Below, one piece after another: positions 1-7,034 of a stretch of DNA of 11,393 nucleotides; position 1 is the first letter of the stretch, and each line of letters starts with the position of its first letter. This DNA comes from Coriobacteriaceae bacterium (GTDB lineage Bacteria > Actinomycetota > Coriobacteriia > Coriobacteriales > Eggerthellaceae), in contig SUUF01000063.1 of assembly GCA_015062635.1 (NCBI GenBank), positions 1-11,393 on the forward strand. The letters are read 5' to 3'. Below the pieces are notes generated by a model. That model was not told the origin of the DNA, ran no database searches, and saw nothing but the letters and a program-made list of their open reading frames with translations. The position numbers and the translations under genes were made by a program.

Positions 1-20
1 ATTGCCCTGCCGGGGTTTGC

Positions 21-1364
21 CTATTTACGGTCGTCGATGAAGATGAACGGACGATCGAGCACCGTCGTGCCGTAGGCGGGACGCATGATGCGCTTGCCGC
101 TGATGATCTCCTCGAAACGGTGCGCCGCCCAACCAGCCATACGGCTGCAAGCGAAGATGGGCGTGTACAGGTCTTCGGGGATGCCCATCATGTTGTAGAC
201 GAAGCCCGTGTACATATCGATGTTCGCGCACATCGTCTTCGTAATGCCGCGCTCTTGCGCCATCACCTGCGGGCTCAGGCGCTCGATGCTCTCAAGCAGC
301 TTGTACTCCGCCTCGAATTCCGTGCCCTCGGCAAGCTTGCTCGCATAACGCTTGCAGATAACCGCACGCGGGTCGGATTTCGTATACACCGCATGGCCCA
401 TGCCGTACACGAGCCCCGTGTGGTCGAACGCCTGCTTGTTCACGATCTTGGCCAGGTACGCGGCCAGCTCGTCGTCGTTCTCCCAATCCTTCACGTTTTC
501 CTTGATCTCGGCCTGCATCGCGCGCACCTTGTGGTTCGCACCACCATGCTTCGCGCCCTTCAAGCTGCCGATGGCCGCCGCATAGGCGGAATACGGGTCG
601 GTATCGGCCGACGAGAGCACGCGGCAGGTGAACGTCGAGTTGTTGCCGCCGCCATGCTCGGCATGTAGCGTCATCAGAACGTCGAGCATACGCGCTTCCT
701 CGGGCGTGAACTGGCGGTCGGGACGCAGCATCGAGAGGATGGTCTCGGCCGTATCCTGCCCGGGAATGAACGGGTGGATGATCATCGAGCCATTATGGAA
801 CTTGGCCTGCTTGGCATACCAGGCCAGCACCATGATGCGCGGCAGGCGCGACAGCAGCGAAATCGCGGTCATCATCTCGTTGCGATAGCTGCGGTCCTCG
901 GGGTTGGGGGCGGTGGCATACAGCATCAACACCGAACGCGCGAGCACGTTCATGATGTTCACACTCGTGGTGCCCATGATCATCTGCTCGGTGAAGCCGT
1001 CGGGCAGTTCGCGCTGCTCGTCGATGGCGGCCTCGAACAGCAGCAGCTCCTCGCGGGTGGGCAGCTTGCCGCACATCAGCAGGTAGGCAACCTCCTCGAA
1101 ACCGAAGCGACCTTCGCCGAACACGTTCTCGACGAGGTCCTCGATATCGTAGCCACGGAAGGTCAGGTGGCCGTCAACCGGCATCTTGCGGTCGTCGGAA
1201 ATAACGTAGCCGTGCACGTTCGAGATGTTGGTGACGCCAGCGACGACGCCCGTGCCATCGGCGTTACGCAAACCACGCTTCACGCGCGGCTTCCTGAAAT
1301 ACTCGGCATCGATGGCATTTGCCGCTTCTAGGTGATCATAAAGGCTGGAAAAACGGTCTTCCAT
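21..1364 (-). CDS. gltA: Citrate synthase (citrate/2-methylcitrate synthase family)
   Basis: This 447-residue protein condenses oxaloacetate with acetyl-CoA to citrate in the cytoplasm, the entry step of the oxidative TCA branch that leads to 2-oxoglutarate. The family signature is complete. The oxaloacetate-binding stretch LHAEHGGGNNSTF is at about residues 233-245, the first catalytic His is in LKGAKHGGANHK (His273), the second in GMGHAVYTKSDPRA (His324), and the catalytic Asp is in NIDMYTG (Asp383). These match His264, His305 and Asp362 of the E. coli enzyme. The start is fixed by a perfect AAGGAGG six bases upstream (1371-1377). The N-terminal extension of about 35 residues and the length resemble the long citrate synthases of anaerobic Gram-positives. 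Activity on propionyl-CoA (methylcitrate synthase) cannot be excluded from sequence, but no prp genes are adjacent. The gene probably has its own promoter (see 1391-1416) rather than reading through from the DUF1836 gene 137 bp upstream. Confidence 0.95.
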   Translation of the reverse strand: MEDRFSSLYDHLEAANAIDAEYFRKPRVKRGLRNADGTGVVAGVTNISNVHGYVISDDRKMPVDGHLTFRGYDIEDLVENVFGEGRFGFEEVAYLLMCGKLPTREELLLFEAAIDEQRELPDGFTEQMIMGTTSVNIMNVLARSVLMLYATAPNPEDRSYRNEMMTAISLLSRLPRIMVLAWYAKQAKFHNGSMIIHPFIPGQDTAETILSMLRPDRQFTPEEARMLDVLMTLHAEHGGGNNSTFTCRVLSSADTDPYSAYAAAIGSLKGAKHGGANHKVRAMQAEIKENVKDWENDDELAAYLAKIVNKQAFDHTGLVYGMGHAVYTKSDPRAVICKRYASKLAEGTEFEAEYKLLESIERLSPQVMAQERGITKTMCANIDMYTGFVYNMMGIPEDLYTPIFACSRMAGWAAHRFEEIISGKRIMRPAYGTTVLDRPFIFIDDRK

Positions 1365-1390
1365 GGGAATCCTCCTTAAGGTAAGCGCCT

Positions 1391-1416
1391 ATTGTACTCC
1401 AGCGGCGTGGAGTGCA
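1391..1416 (-). promoter_or_regulatory. Likely citrate synthase promoter with overlapping palindrome
   Basis: On the minus strand a TACAAT -10 hexamer (1396 to 1391) lies about 27 bases before the citrate synthase ATG, giving a predicted leader of about 20 nt that is mostly the ribosome binding site. Overlapping it and extending upstream is the inverted repeat TGCACTCCA-N6-TGGAGTACA (1393-1416; nine pairs, one of them G-T). No good -35 hexamer is visible at 16-18 bp spacing, so the promoter may need an activator, or the palindrome may be an operator. The -10 is moderately supported; the regulatory role is inferred. Confidence 0.45.
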
Positions 1417-1501
1417 TGTTGCGTGGAGCCAAGCGCCTACCGTTCCTTCACATGATGGACCGCAAGCGCGATGCAGCCGGCAACCAGGCCTCTGCGGCAG
1501 G

Positions 1502-2146
1502 TTATGCGTCGGCGGAATTCGCCGCCTGGGCGTTTCGGTGGTCAACGTTCAGCAGCATCTGCTCGATATAGATCTTCGAGGCGATGGAATTGGCGAAAAT
1601 CAGATAATCGCGATCGAGATCGGTGAGGTCGCTCGGATCTTCCGCCACCAAGCCAACCGCGCCGGGAACCGCGCGCGTGCGGATGCGACCCAGGGCATCT
1701 TCCGGGGAACCGCCGCAGAACAGCGTGCGCAAGCTGCCCTCGAAGACCTCGACAAAACGGTCGTAGGCATCGGGCACCTGGAAACGGTGCTGCACGTCAA
1801 GCGCCACCAGACGTTCGATTTCGTTCATGGAATACATGCGCTTGGCCAGGCAGACCAAGATAAGGTACGCCACGTGCAACGGCTGATACCGCTTTGCCTG
1901 GGGCTGCGGCACGATGCGCATCTTGACATAATTGTTCACCATCGACGACGTGAGCGGCTTTTCGGTGGGAAGGGCGAACAGGCTCACCTGCTTGCCCACG
2001 AATCCGATGAGCTGGTCCATATACAGCGGGATATCGGGGATCTCCGCAAACCGTGGCAGATGGAATTCGGCAATGAGCTCGCAATACGCATCCCAATCGT
2101 ACGCCGGATAGTCGCGGTCGGCTTCGTCGATGCGGTTGGCTGCCAT
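1502..2146 (-). CDS. DUF1836 family protein, probable MerR-like transcription regulator
   Basis: A 214-residue protein of the DUF1836 family. Residues about 28-115 hold the recognisable domain: LPRFAEIPDIPLYMDQL, then LTSSMVNNYVKMRIV, then KRYQPLHVAYLILVCLAKRMYSMNEI. This reads like a MerR-style helix-turn-helix, with a Tyr-containing recognition segment and a basic KRY wing. The family includes B. subtilis YkrK, reported to regulate htpX, so a DNA-binding role is likely. Residues 120-214 form a mostly helical tail of unknown function that ends in an Ala/Asn-rich segment. The start at 2146 is chosen over an upstream ATG (2218) because AGAGG sits six bases before it and the extra 24 residues are not domain-like. 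It is transcribed divergently from the DegV gene across an AT-rich control region, so self-regulation and regulation of degV are the natural guess. Ligand and targets are unknown. Confidence 0.8.
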   Translation of the reverse strand: MAANRIDEADRDYPAYDWDAYCELIAEFHLPRFAEIPDIPLYMDQLIGFVGKQVSLFALPTEKPLTSSMVNNYVKMRIVPQPQAKRYQPLHVAYLILVCLAKRMYSMNEIERLVALDVQHRFQVPDAYDRFVEVFEGSLRTLFCGGSPEDALGRIRTRAVPGAVGLVAEDPSDLTDLDRDYLIFANSIASKIYIEQMLLNVDHRNAQAANSADA

Positions 2147-2347
2147 ATTCGACCTCTTTTCATCTCGATAGCAACATCGCGTGATGTCACCGTATTGTAT
2201 CGCATGCGAAATTGGCAATTCGTCATGACAACCAGAATGCCATTATTCTTTTATCAGATATTTGCAATTCTAGTATTGTACTCTAGATACAGGTCGGTAT
2301 AGTATCGCACCTAGGGCATTTCCCCATACGCAAGAAGGAGCATGCTC
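2147..2347. promoter_or_regulatory. Divergent control region between DUF1836 gene and degV
   Basis: This 201-bp AT-rich spacer separates two genes that start back to back. For degV (plus) there is a good promoter: TTGTAC at 2276-2281 and TATAGT at 2298-2303, with 16 bp between. For the DUF1836 gene (minus) there is a TACAAT -10 (2199 to 2194) with no convincing -35. The octamer GTATTGTA occurs at both promoters (2192-2199 and 2273-2280). Three short palindromes lie around the DUF1836 promoter: TCGCATGCGA (2200-2209), AATTG-G-CAATT (2210-2220) and GTCATGAC (2222-2229). Binding of the DUF1836 protein here is inferred only. Confidence 0.55.
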
Positions 2348-3199
2348 ATGTCGAAAATCGCCCTCATAACCGATTCGGGAACAAACACTCCCGCAGACGT
2401 CATCGAACGCTACGGCATCTACTGCGCCTACCTTCAGGTGAACTACCGCGATGCGCAATACCGTGAAGTTCTCGATATCACCACGCAGGAAGTTTACGAT
2501 CGCTTTGCGGAAGAGATTCCCCGCACCTCCACGCCCTCGCCGAAAGATGTCGCCGCATGTGTCGAGCAGGCAATTGCCGACGGGTGCACGCAAATCCTCT
2601 GCGTCCTCACGTCTTCGGGTCTTTCGAGCACCTGCGGCCTATTCGAAAGCGTGCTCGTGGGGCATCCTGAAGTCGAATCGCATGTGGTCGACACGAAAAG
2701 CATCGGGGCGGGCGGCGGCATCAGCGTCGTCTATGCCGCAGAGCTCATCGCCCAAGGCCTCCCCTTCGAAGAGGTATGCCGTCTCGCAGATGCGGCAGCG
2801 GCGCGTTCCCATGTCTATTTCCTCGTTGATACGCTCGACAACCTGTACAAGGGCGGCCGTATCAACAAGGCGGTGTATTCGCTCGGGTCGGTCTTGAATC
2901 TGAAGCCGGTCATCACGTGCAGCGCGACGGGGCATTACGTGGTCGCGGCAAAGGCACGTGGCCGCGCAAAAGCCCTGAAGAAGCAAGTCGAGCTGGTGAA
3001 ACGCGACATTGCCAAGGCGACGCGCTACCGCATCGGGTTCGCATCGGGCATCACCGCCGACCGCGCCGACCTCTTCGCGCGCGTGCGAGAGCTCTTCCCC
3101 GACGCCGAGACGGTCGTCGATTACGGCGACGTTTCGCCCGCCCTCATCACGCATACCGGTCCCGGCCTCGTGGGCATCACCTGCCAGGTGCTCGGATAG
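2348..3199 (+). CDS. DegV family fatty-acid-binding protein (FakB-like)
   Basis: A 283-residue DegV-fold protein. Members bind a single fatty acid, and in Firmicutes they act as FakB subunits that present it to the kinase FakA for phosphorylation and entry into phospholipid synthesis. The whole signature is present: TDSG at residues 8-11, TSTPSP at 60-65, SSGLSST at 89-95, DTKSIGAGGG at 115-124, TLDNLYKGGRINK at 162-174, LNLKPVI at 183-189 and HTGPGLVGI at 269-277. The start at 2348 is preferred to the ATG at 2342 because AAGGAG (2335-2340) is seven bases from the former and only one from the latter. A TTGTAC-N16-TATAGT promoter lies 45-70 bp upstream. No FakA homologue is in the window, so partner and ligand are inferred from family. 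The gene runs divergently from the DUF1836 regulator and converges on the menaquinone fusion gene. Confidence 0.9.
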   Translation: MSKIALITDSGTNTPADVIERYGIYCAYLQVNYRDAQYREVLDITTQEVYDRFAEEIPRTSTPSPKDVAACVEQAIADGCTQILCVLTSSGLSSTCGLFESVLVGHPEVESHVVDTKSIGAGGGISVVYAAELIAQGLPFEEVCRLADAAAARSHVYFLVDTLDNLYKGGRINKAVYSLGSVLNLKPVITCSATGHYVVAAKARGRAKALKKQVELVKRDIAKATRYRIGFASGITADRADLFARVRELFPDAETVVDYGDVSPALITHTGPGLVGITCQVLG

Positions 3200-3232
3200 G
3201 CCCCGTCTGACTACCGCAACACGAACACCCTC

Positions 3233-3263
3233 ATCGGCGCGCCGAACCCCTCGGCGCGCCGAT
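3233..3263. terminator. GC-rich hairpin between converging degV and menE-menC genes
   Basis: A perfect 13-bp inverted repeat, ATCGGCGCGCCGA-ACCCC-TCGGCGCGCCGAT, sits in the 78-bp gap between two genes that end head to head. Its position suggests a bidirectional terminator. There is no clean U-tract on either side (CGCATTTCC on the plus strand). Each arm is itself a palindrome (TCGGCGCGCCGA), so the element is at once a hairpin and a 17-bp-spaced direct repeat of one palindrome. Confidence 0.65.
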
Positions 3264-3277
3264 CGCATTTCCAGGCG

Positions 3278-5956
3278 CTATGCCGTGAACTCCCAGGAAC
3301 GCTTCGTCACCTGGGCGAGCATATCGTGATCGATCGCGCAGCCCAAACCGTACGGCGCTTCGGGCGGGTTCAGCAGCAGGTTACCGTTTGCCAGCGTGAA
3401 CGGCGGTGTCGTGATGTCGGTCGCGAAGTAGCGCGACGTGTCGCTGATATCGCCCGGCAGCTCGATGCCCGGCAACAGCCCGAACGCCGCATGCAGGCGC
3501 TTAGAGATGCCGGTATCGTACATGCCGCCCATCCACACCTCGGCACCGCGAGCGCGGGCCGCCCGGTAGAACTGCAACGCCGGCAACACGCCGCCGAACT
3601 TGCCGATTTTCAGCACGTATCCGCGGATGTTGCGCGTCGTGAGAGCCGCGCGCATATCCTCATCGGTGACGATGGACTCATCGAGGAAGATCGTCGTCTT
3701 CAGCTGGTACTGCAAGCCGCCCAAGCGCATGAAGATGCTGCGTTTCGACTCGGGGTTGTAGTTCGGGTCGAGGGGCTCTTCGATTCCGGCGCACCCCAGC
3801 GAATCCAACCGGCGCAGCATGGCCAGGTCGACCTCGGTGTAGCTTTGGTTCGCGTCGAGCATGATGGCCGCATCGGGCACCGCCGTGCGCACGGCGTGCG
3901 CCCGCTTGAAATCGTCGCCTGGGGCAATCTTCAGCTTGATGCGGCGATATCCCTGCTCGTAGGCAGCCTTCGCGGCTTCCACCGCCTCATCGACCGGAAC
4001 GAGCCCGATAACTGCACCGCCCGGCGCCATGCCCGTCGGGCACGGAGCAGAATCGCGCCAGCCCGCCCACTGCTTCTTCGCGCCGATGAGCTCGCGCATG
4101 GTCTTGCCCGCCCGCTTGCCGTACAGGTCCCACAATGCGGTCTCGATGGCGGCAATGGCCATGCGGTGCAACTGGGCATCGGGACTTGCAGCCAGCGACG
4201 CGTACGCCTCGCGCGGATGCAGGTACACATCTTCCAAAACGCGGGGAATCGCATGTTCCTTCAGGAACGCGAGGTCATCGGCGATGGTTTCCGGCAGGTA
4301 CCAGGGCGTCGAGAACGCCACATCCTCGCCGATGCCGCAGTTGCCCGCCGCATCGAACAGCTCGACGATGAGCGATTCGCGCTCGGCGAGCTCGACCTTC
4401 GCCGTTTTCATCGGGTTCACGAACGGTTGCGCGATGCGGTGCACCACCACGCGCTTCACGTCCAGGTAGCATTCCGCCTGCGCCTTCAGCTCGGTGCGGT
4501 CGATCTTGCCAATGCCATGCCGCGGGAAAGCGTCGAGCACGAACAGGCGGTCGGGCTGGTAGATGCGCGCGAGCTTCTCGCGTGCCTGCGCGTGCACCCG
4601 CTTCGACAACGCCACCGCATTGCCCGGCCCCACCTGCGAATCAGCCATCTCGACCATCGCGACGGGGCGCCGGCCCCAGGTGGCGTCTTCCGCGCCGTAT
4701 ACATAGGCATCGGTCACATCGGGAATCTCGAGCAAGCGCCGGCGAATCTCCTCGGGGTACACGTTCTCGCCGCCCGACACGAACATGTCGTCGGTGCGTT
4801 CCTCGATGGTGATCGAGCGGCCCTGCACGACGGCGGTGTCACCGGTGAGGAAGAACCCGTCGGCCGTGGTGGCGAGCTTCGCGCCGATGTAGCCCCCGAA
4901 CACGCCGGGACCGCGGATCCCCAGCTCGCCGCGCCCGTAGTCATCGGCATCGACCACGCACGCATCGTAGCCCGGCAGCAGGAACAGCATGCGGCCATCG
5001 TTTTCATCGATGGGGCAGAACGCCACGAGGCTCGAAGTCTCGGTCATGCCATAGCTCGACACTACCGGCGCCTCGAGCTGCTGCGCGAGCGCGATGGTCT
5101 TGGGGTTCGGCGCTGCGCCGCCGAGCAGGATGCAGCGGTACGAACGCAGCGTGTCAACGCCGCCATGCACGCCCTTTTGCGCCCATTCCAGCAGGTCACG
5201 CAGGGTTTTGTCGACCACCGAAATGTGCGTCGGGCGAAAGCGCTGCGCGTCGGCGAGCACGCGGTCGGCATCGAAACGGCGGTAGAGCAGAAATGGCGTG
5301 CCGTTGAGGATGGAGCGCACGACCATCTGGAAGCCGCCGATGTGGTACAGCGGCAAGCACACCTGCCACGCCACATCCTGCCCACCGCCGAGCAGGCTGT
5401 TGAAGGCAAGCGCGGAATCGATGATGTTGCGGGCCGAAAGCTGCGCGCCCTTGGCGCGACCGGTCGTACCCGACGTGAACATGACGATGGATTGGTCGGG
5501 CTGATGCGCGAGCGCCGCAGCCCGCTGCGCGCTGTGCACGAGTTGGCGGCCGGTCTCTTGCTGGCGGGCCAGGGCGATCATCTCGTGCACATCGGCCTCG
5601 GTGAGCAGCACCGGCGCGATGCCGTACGCCTCCTCGACCGTGGCGAGTCGCTCGTCTTTCTCCTCTTCCTTCAGGCGATGGTTGAGCGTGATGAGCCGGA
5701 AGCCGCCATACCAGCACGCCAAGATGAGGAACACGAATTCCGGGCAGTTGTCCATATCGCTCGCGACAAAGCCGCCGCGCCGCACGCCCTCGCGTGCCAT
5801 CTGGTGCATCAGCGCGATAGCCGAAACACGCGCCTGACCATAGGTGATGCCGACCTCGCGGCCGCGCTTCCCGTCCGTCCCGCTATCCGCGAACCGGAAG
5901 AACACCGCATCACCCTGGCGCCGCACCGTATCTTCAAACGTCCGAATCAAGACCAT
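3278..5956 (-). CDS. menE-menC: Bifunctional MenE-MenC fusion: O-succinylbenzoyl-CoA synthetase / O-succinylbenzoate synthase
   Basis: An 892-residue cytoplasmic protein joining two consecutive menaquinone steps. Residues 1 to about 495 are an ANL-superfamily acyl-CoA ligase (MenE): P-loop MFTSGTTGRAKG (159-170), SYGMTETSS (301-309), FLTGDTA (369-375), ERTDDMFVSGGENVYP (386-401) and the adenylation Lys484 in HGIGKIDR. Residues about 505-892 are an enolase-superfamily O-succinylbenzoate synthase (MenC): catalytic KLK (Lys674, Lys676), metal ligands Asp701 (LDANQS), Glu726 (IEEPLD) and Asp759 (FLDES), second catalytic Lys783 (VLKIGKFGG), and GGMYDTGIS (810-818). Both active sites look complete and there is no frameshift. 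In reaction order MenC acts first, so the domain order is reversed. The start is uncertain: GGGAG lies only one base before the ATG but seven before a TTG at codon 3 (5950), which could be the true start. A weak TTGGGT-N16-TACCAT promoter lies upstream on this strand. Confidence 0.92.
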   Translation of the reverse strand: MVLIRTFEDTVRRQGDAVFFRFADSGTDGKRGREVGITYGQARVSAIALMHQMAREGVRRGGFVASDMDNCPEFVFLILACWYGGFRLITLNHRLKEEEKDERLATVEEAYGIAPVLLTEADVHEMIALARQQETGRQLVHSAQRAAALAHQPDQSIVMFTSGTTGRAKGAQLSARNIIDSALAFNSLLGGGQDVAWQVCLPLYHIGGFQMVVRSILNGTPFLLYRRFDADRVLADAQRFRPTHISVVDKTLRDLLEWAQKGVHGGVDTLRSYRCILLGGAAPNPKTIALAQQLEAPVVSSYGMTETSSLVAFCPIDENDGRMLFLLPGYDACVVDADDYGRGELGIRGPGVFGGYIGAKLATTADGFFLTGDTAVVQGRSITIEERTDDMFVSGGENVYPEEIRRRLLEIPDVTDAYVYGAEDATWGRRPVAMVEMADSQVGPGNAVALSKRVHAQAREKLARIYQPDRLFVLDAFPRHGIGKIDRTELKAQAECYLDVKRVVVHRIAQPFVNPMKTAKVELAERESLIVELFDAAGNCGIGEDVAFSTPWYLPETIADDLAFLKEHAIPRVLEDVYLHPREAYASLAASPDAQLHRMAIAAIETALWDLYGKRAGKTMRELIGAKKQWAGWRDSAPCPTGMAPGGAVIGLVPVDEAVEAAKAAYEQGYRRIKLKIAPGDDFKRAHAVRTAVPDAAIMLDANQSYTEVDLAMLRRLDSLGCAGIEEPLDPNYNPESKRSIFMRLGGLQYQLKTTIFLDESIVTDEDMRAALTTRNIRGYVLKIGKFGGVLPALQFYRAARARGAEVWMGGMYDTGISKRLHAAFGLLPGIELPGDISDTSRYFATDITTPPFTLANGNLLLNPPEAPYGLGCAIDHDMLAQVTKRSWEFTA

Positions 5957-6155
5957 GCTCCCAACTCAAACACGAACCAAGCCATTCCATTTCACCCTAT
6001 GGTAAACCCCCAACCCGCGCACCCAACCAACATATTGCCGCCGTCGAAATGTTTCCGCACCCCACCACAGCCCGATGAAACCGTCCTTCTTTTTTTTCCG
6101 GAATCTCGTACACTCTACTGGGGGATGCATTTGAAACGTTTGGAAGTGGGATGAA
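5957..6155. promoter_or_regulatory. Divergent spacer between menE-menC and the LRR gene
   Basis: This 199-bp spacer drives genes in both directions. For menE-menC (minus) the best candidate is TTGGGT-N16-TACCAT, with the -10 about 45 bases before the ATG. For the LRR gene (plus) a TACACT -10 (6109-6114) is visible without a clear -35. An eight-to-nine-base T run at about 6090-6097 on the plus strand has no hairpin before it. Both promoters are weak matches and are tentative. Confidence 0.35.
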
Positions 6156-7034
6156 ATGATGGAGGAGAAACGATCGGCTCCGATGGGCGTGGCCATGAAA
6201 GGCATGGCCCTGTTCGTCTGCTGCTGCCTGGCGGCGATGGTCTTCGCCGGCAACGCTTGGGCCGGCACCACCGATAAATCGGGAAACTGGGACTACAACG
6301 TGATCAGAGGCGGAGGCGGGATAGCGGCGCAATACATCGGCACATCGAAGAAGGTGGCCGTTCCCGCCAAGATCGACGGCAAGAAGGTCGTGGAGGCGTA
6401 CATCGCCAAGGCGAAATCGGTCAACGTGAAAAAGGCGAAGTACCTGGTTGAACTGGACGTCGAGGGCTGCAAGCTCACCACGCTCGACGTGTCGAAATGC
6501 ACGAACCTCAAGCACCTTAACTGCAACAGGAACAAGCTCACCAAGCTTGACGTGACCAAGAACAAGAAGCTTGACGGGCTCTTCTGCTCGTACAATCGCC
6601 TCACCAAGCTTGACCTGACCAAGAACACGAAGCTCGCCTTCCTCGCTTGCCACCACAACAACATCTCCAAGCTCAACGTGTCCAAGAACACGAATCTCAC
6701 CGATATATTCTGCAACGACAACCGCCTCGTGAAGCTCAACGTGACGAAGAACACGAAGCTGCACTACCTGGTCTGCACGAACAACAAGCTCACCGAGCTC
6801 AAGGTGGTCTATAACAAGAAGCTCGTGCAGCTGAGCTGCGCCAACAACAAGATCGCCAAGCTCAATCTGAAATACAACAAAAAGCTGGGTGCGCTCGCCT
6901 GCGAGAACAACAAGCTGACCAAGCTGAACCTGTCCAACAACACGAAACTCACGTACGTGGGCTGTTGGGGCAACGAGCTGACGGCGGCTCCGAAGGTTCC
7001 AGAGGGCTGCGAGCTCATAATGACGATGGACTAG
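6156..7034 (+). CDS. Secreted leucine-rich-repeat protein with cysteine ladder
   Basis: A 292-residue, lysine-rich, exported protein. Residues 1-36 are a signal peptide: charged MMEEKR start, hydrophobic core MALFVCCCLAAMVF, and predicted signal peptidase I cleavage after AWA (36). Residues 45-80 resemble the N-terminal cap of BspA/internalin-type surface LRR proteins (VPAKIDGKKV). Residues 106-273 are eight repeats of exactly 21 residues on the pattern KLTKLxVxKNTKLxxLxCxxN, with a cysteine at repeat position 18 every time, then a partial ninth repeat and a short tail. No LPXTG sorting signal, transmembrane tail or cell-wall domain follows, so the protein is probably released or held non-covalently. 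The three adjacent Cys in the signal do not make a convincing lipobox. The start could be 6156, 6159 or 6183; GGAAG (6142-6146) best fits 6156. Such LRRs usually bind proteins or host ligands, but the target is unknown. A strong terminator follows. Confidence 0.85.
   Translation: MMEEKRSAPMGVAMKGMALFVCCCLAAMVFAGNAWAGTTDKSGNWDYNVIRGGGGIAAQYIGTSKKVAVPAKIDGKKVVEAYIAKAKSVNVKKAKYLVELDVEGCKLTTLDVSKCTNLKHLNCNRNKLTKLDVTKNKKLDGLFCSYNRLTKLDLTKNTKLAFLACHHNNISKLNVSKNTNLTDIFCNDNRLVKLNVTKNTKLHYLVCTNNKLTELKVVYNKKLVQLSCANNKIAKLNLKYNKKLGALACENNKLTKLNLSNNTKLTYVGCWGNELTAAPKVPEGCELIMTMD
6471..6974 (+). repeat. Eight tandem 63-bp units encoding 21-residue LRRs
   Basis: The DNA has a strict 63-bp period that codes for the eight LRR units of the secreted protein. 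Units share runs such as AACAAGCTCACCAAGCT and AACACGAAGCT, while position-specific codons differ, so the array has diverged since duplication but kept its exact length. There are no indels in any of the eight units. Confidence 0.85.

Noticed and set aside
120..1331. Plus-strand frames opposite citrate synthase
   Set aside because: Complements of a fully conserved citrate synthase gene; composition typical of antisense frames in GC-rich DNA.
1412..2302. A 296-codon plus-strand frame opposite the DUF1836 gene
   Set aside because: No recognisable domain and no start signal; the minus-strand reading has a recognised domain and an AGAGG site.
3326..6154. A 942-codon open frame on the plus strand opposite menE-menC
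   Set aside because: It is the mirror of a GC-rich real gene: His/Arg-rich, no recognisable domain and no ribosome binding site, while the minus strand encodes complete MenE and MenC active sites.
6187..6264. Lipoprotein signal (three adjacent Cys in the LRR signal peptide)
   Set aside because: The residues before the cysteines (LFV) do not fit the lipobox, whereas AWA followed by G fits signal peptidase I.
6471..6974. Tandem DNA repeat as a non-coding satellite or phase-variation array
   Set aside because: The 63-bp units keep frame and LRR pattern and differ in codons throughout, so they are coding repeats under protein selection; no short slippage tract is present.
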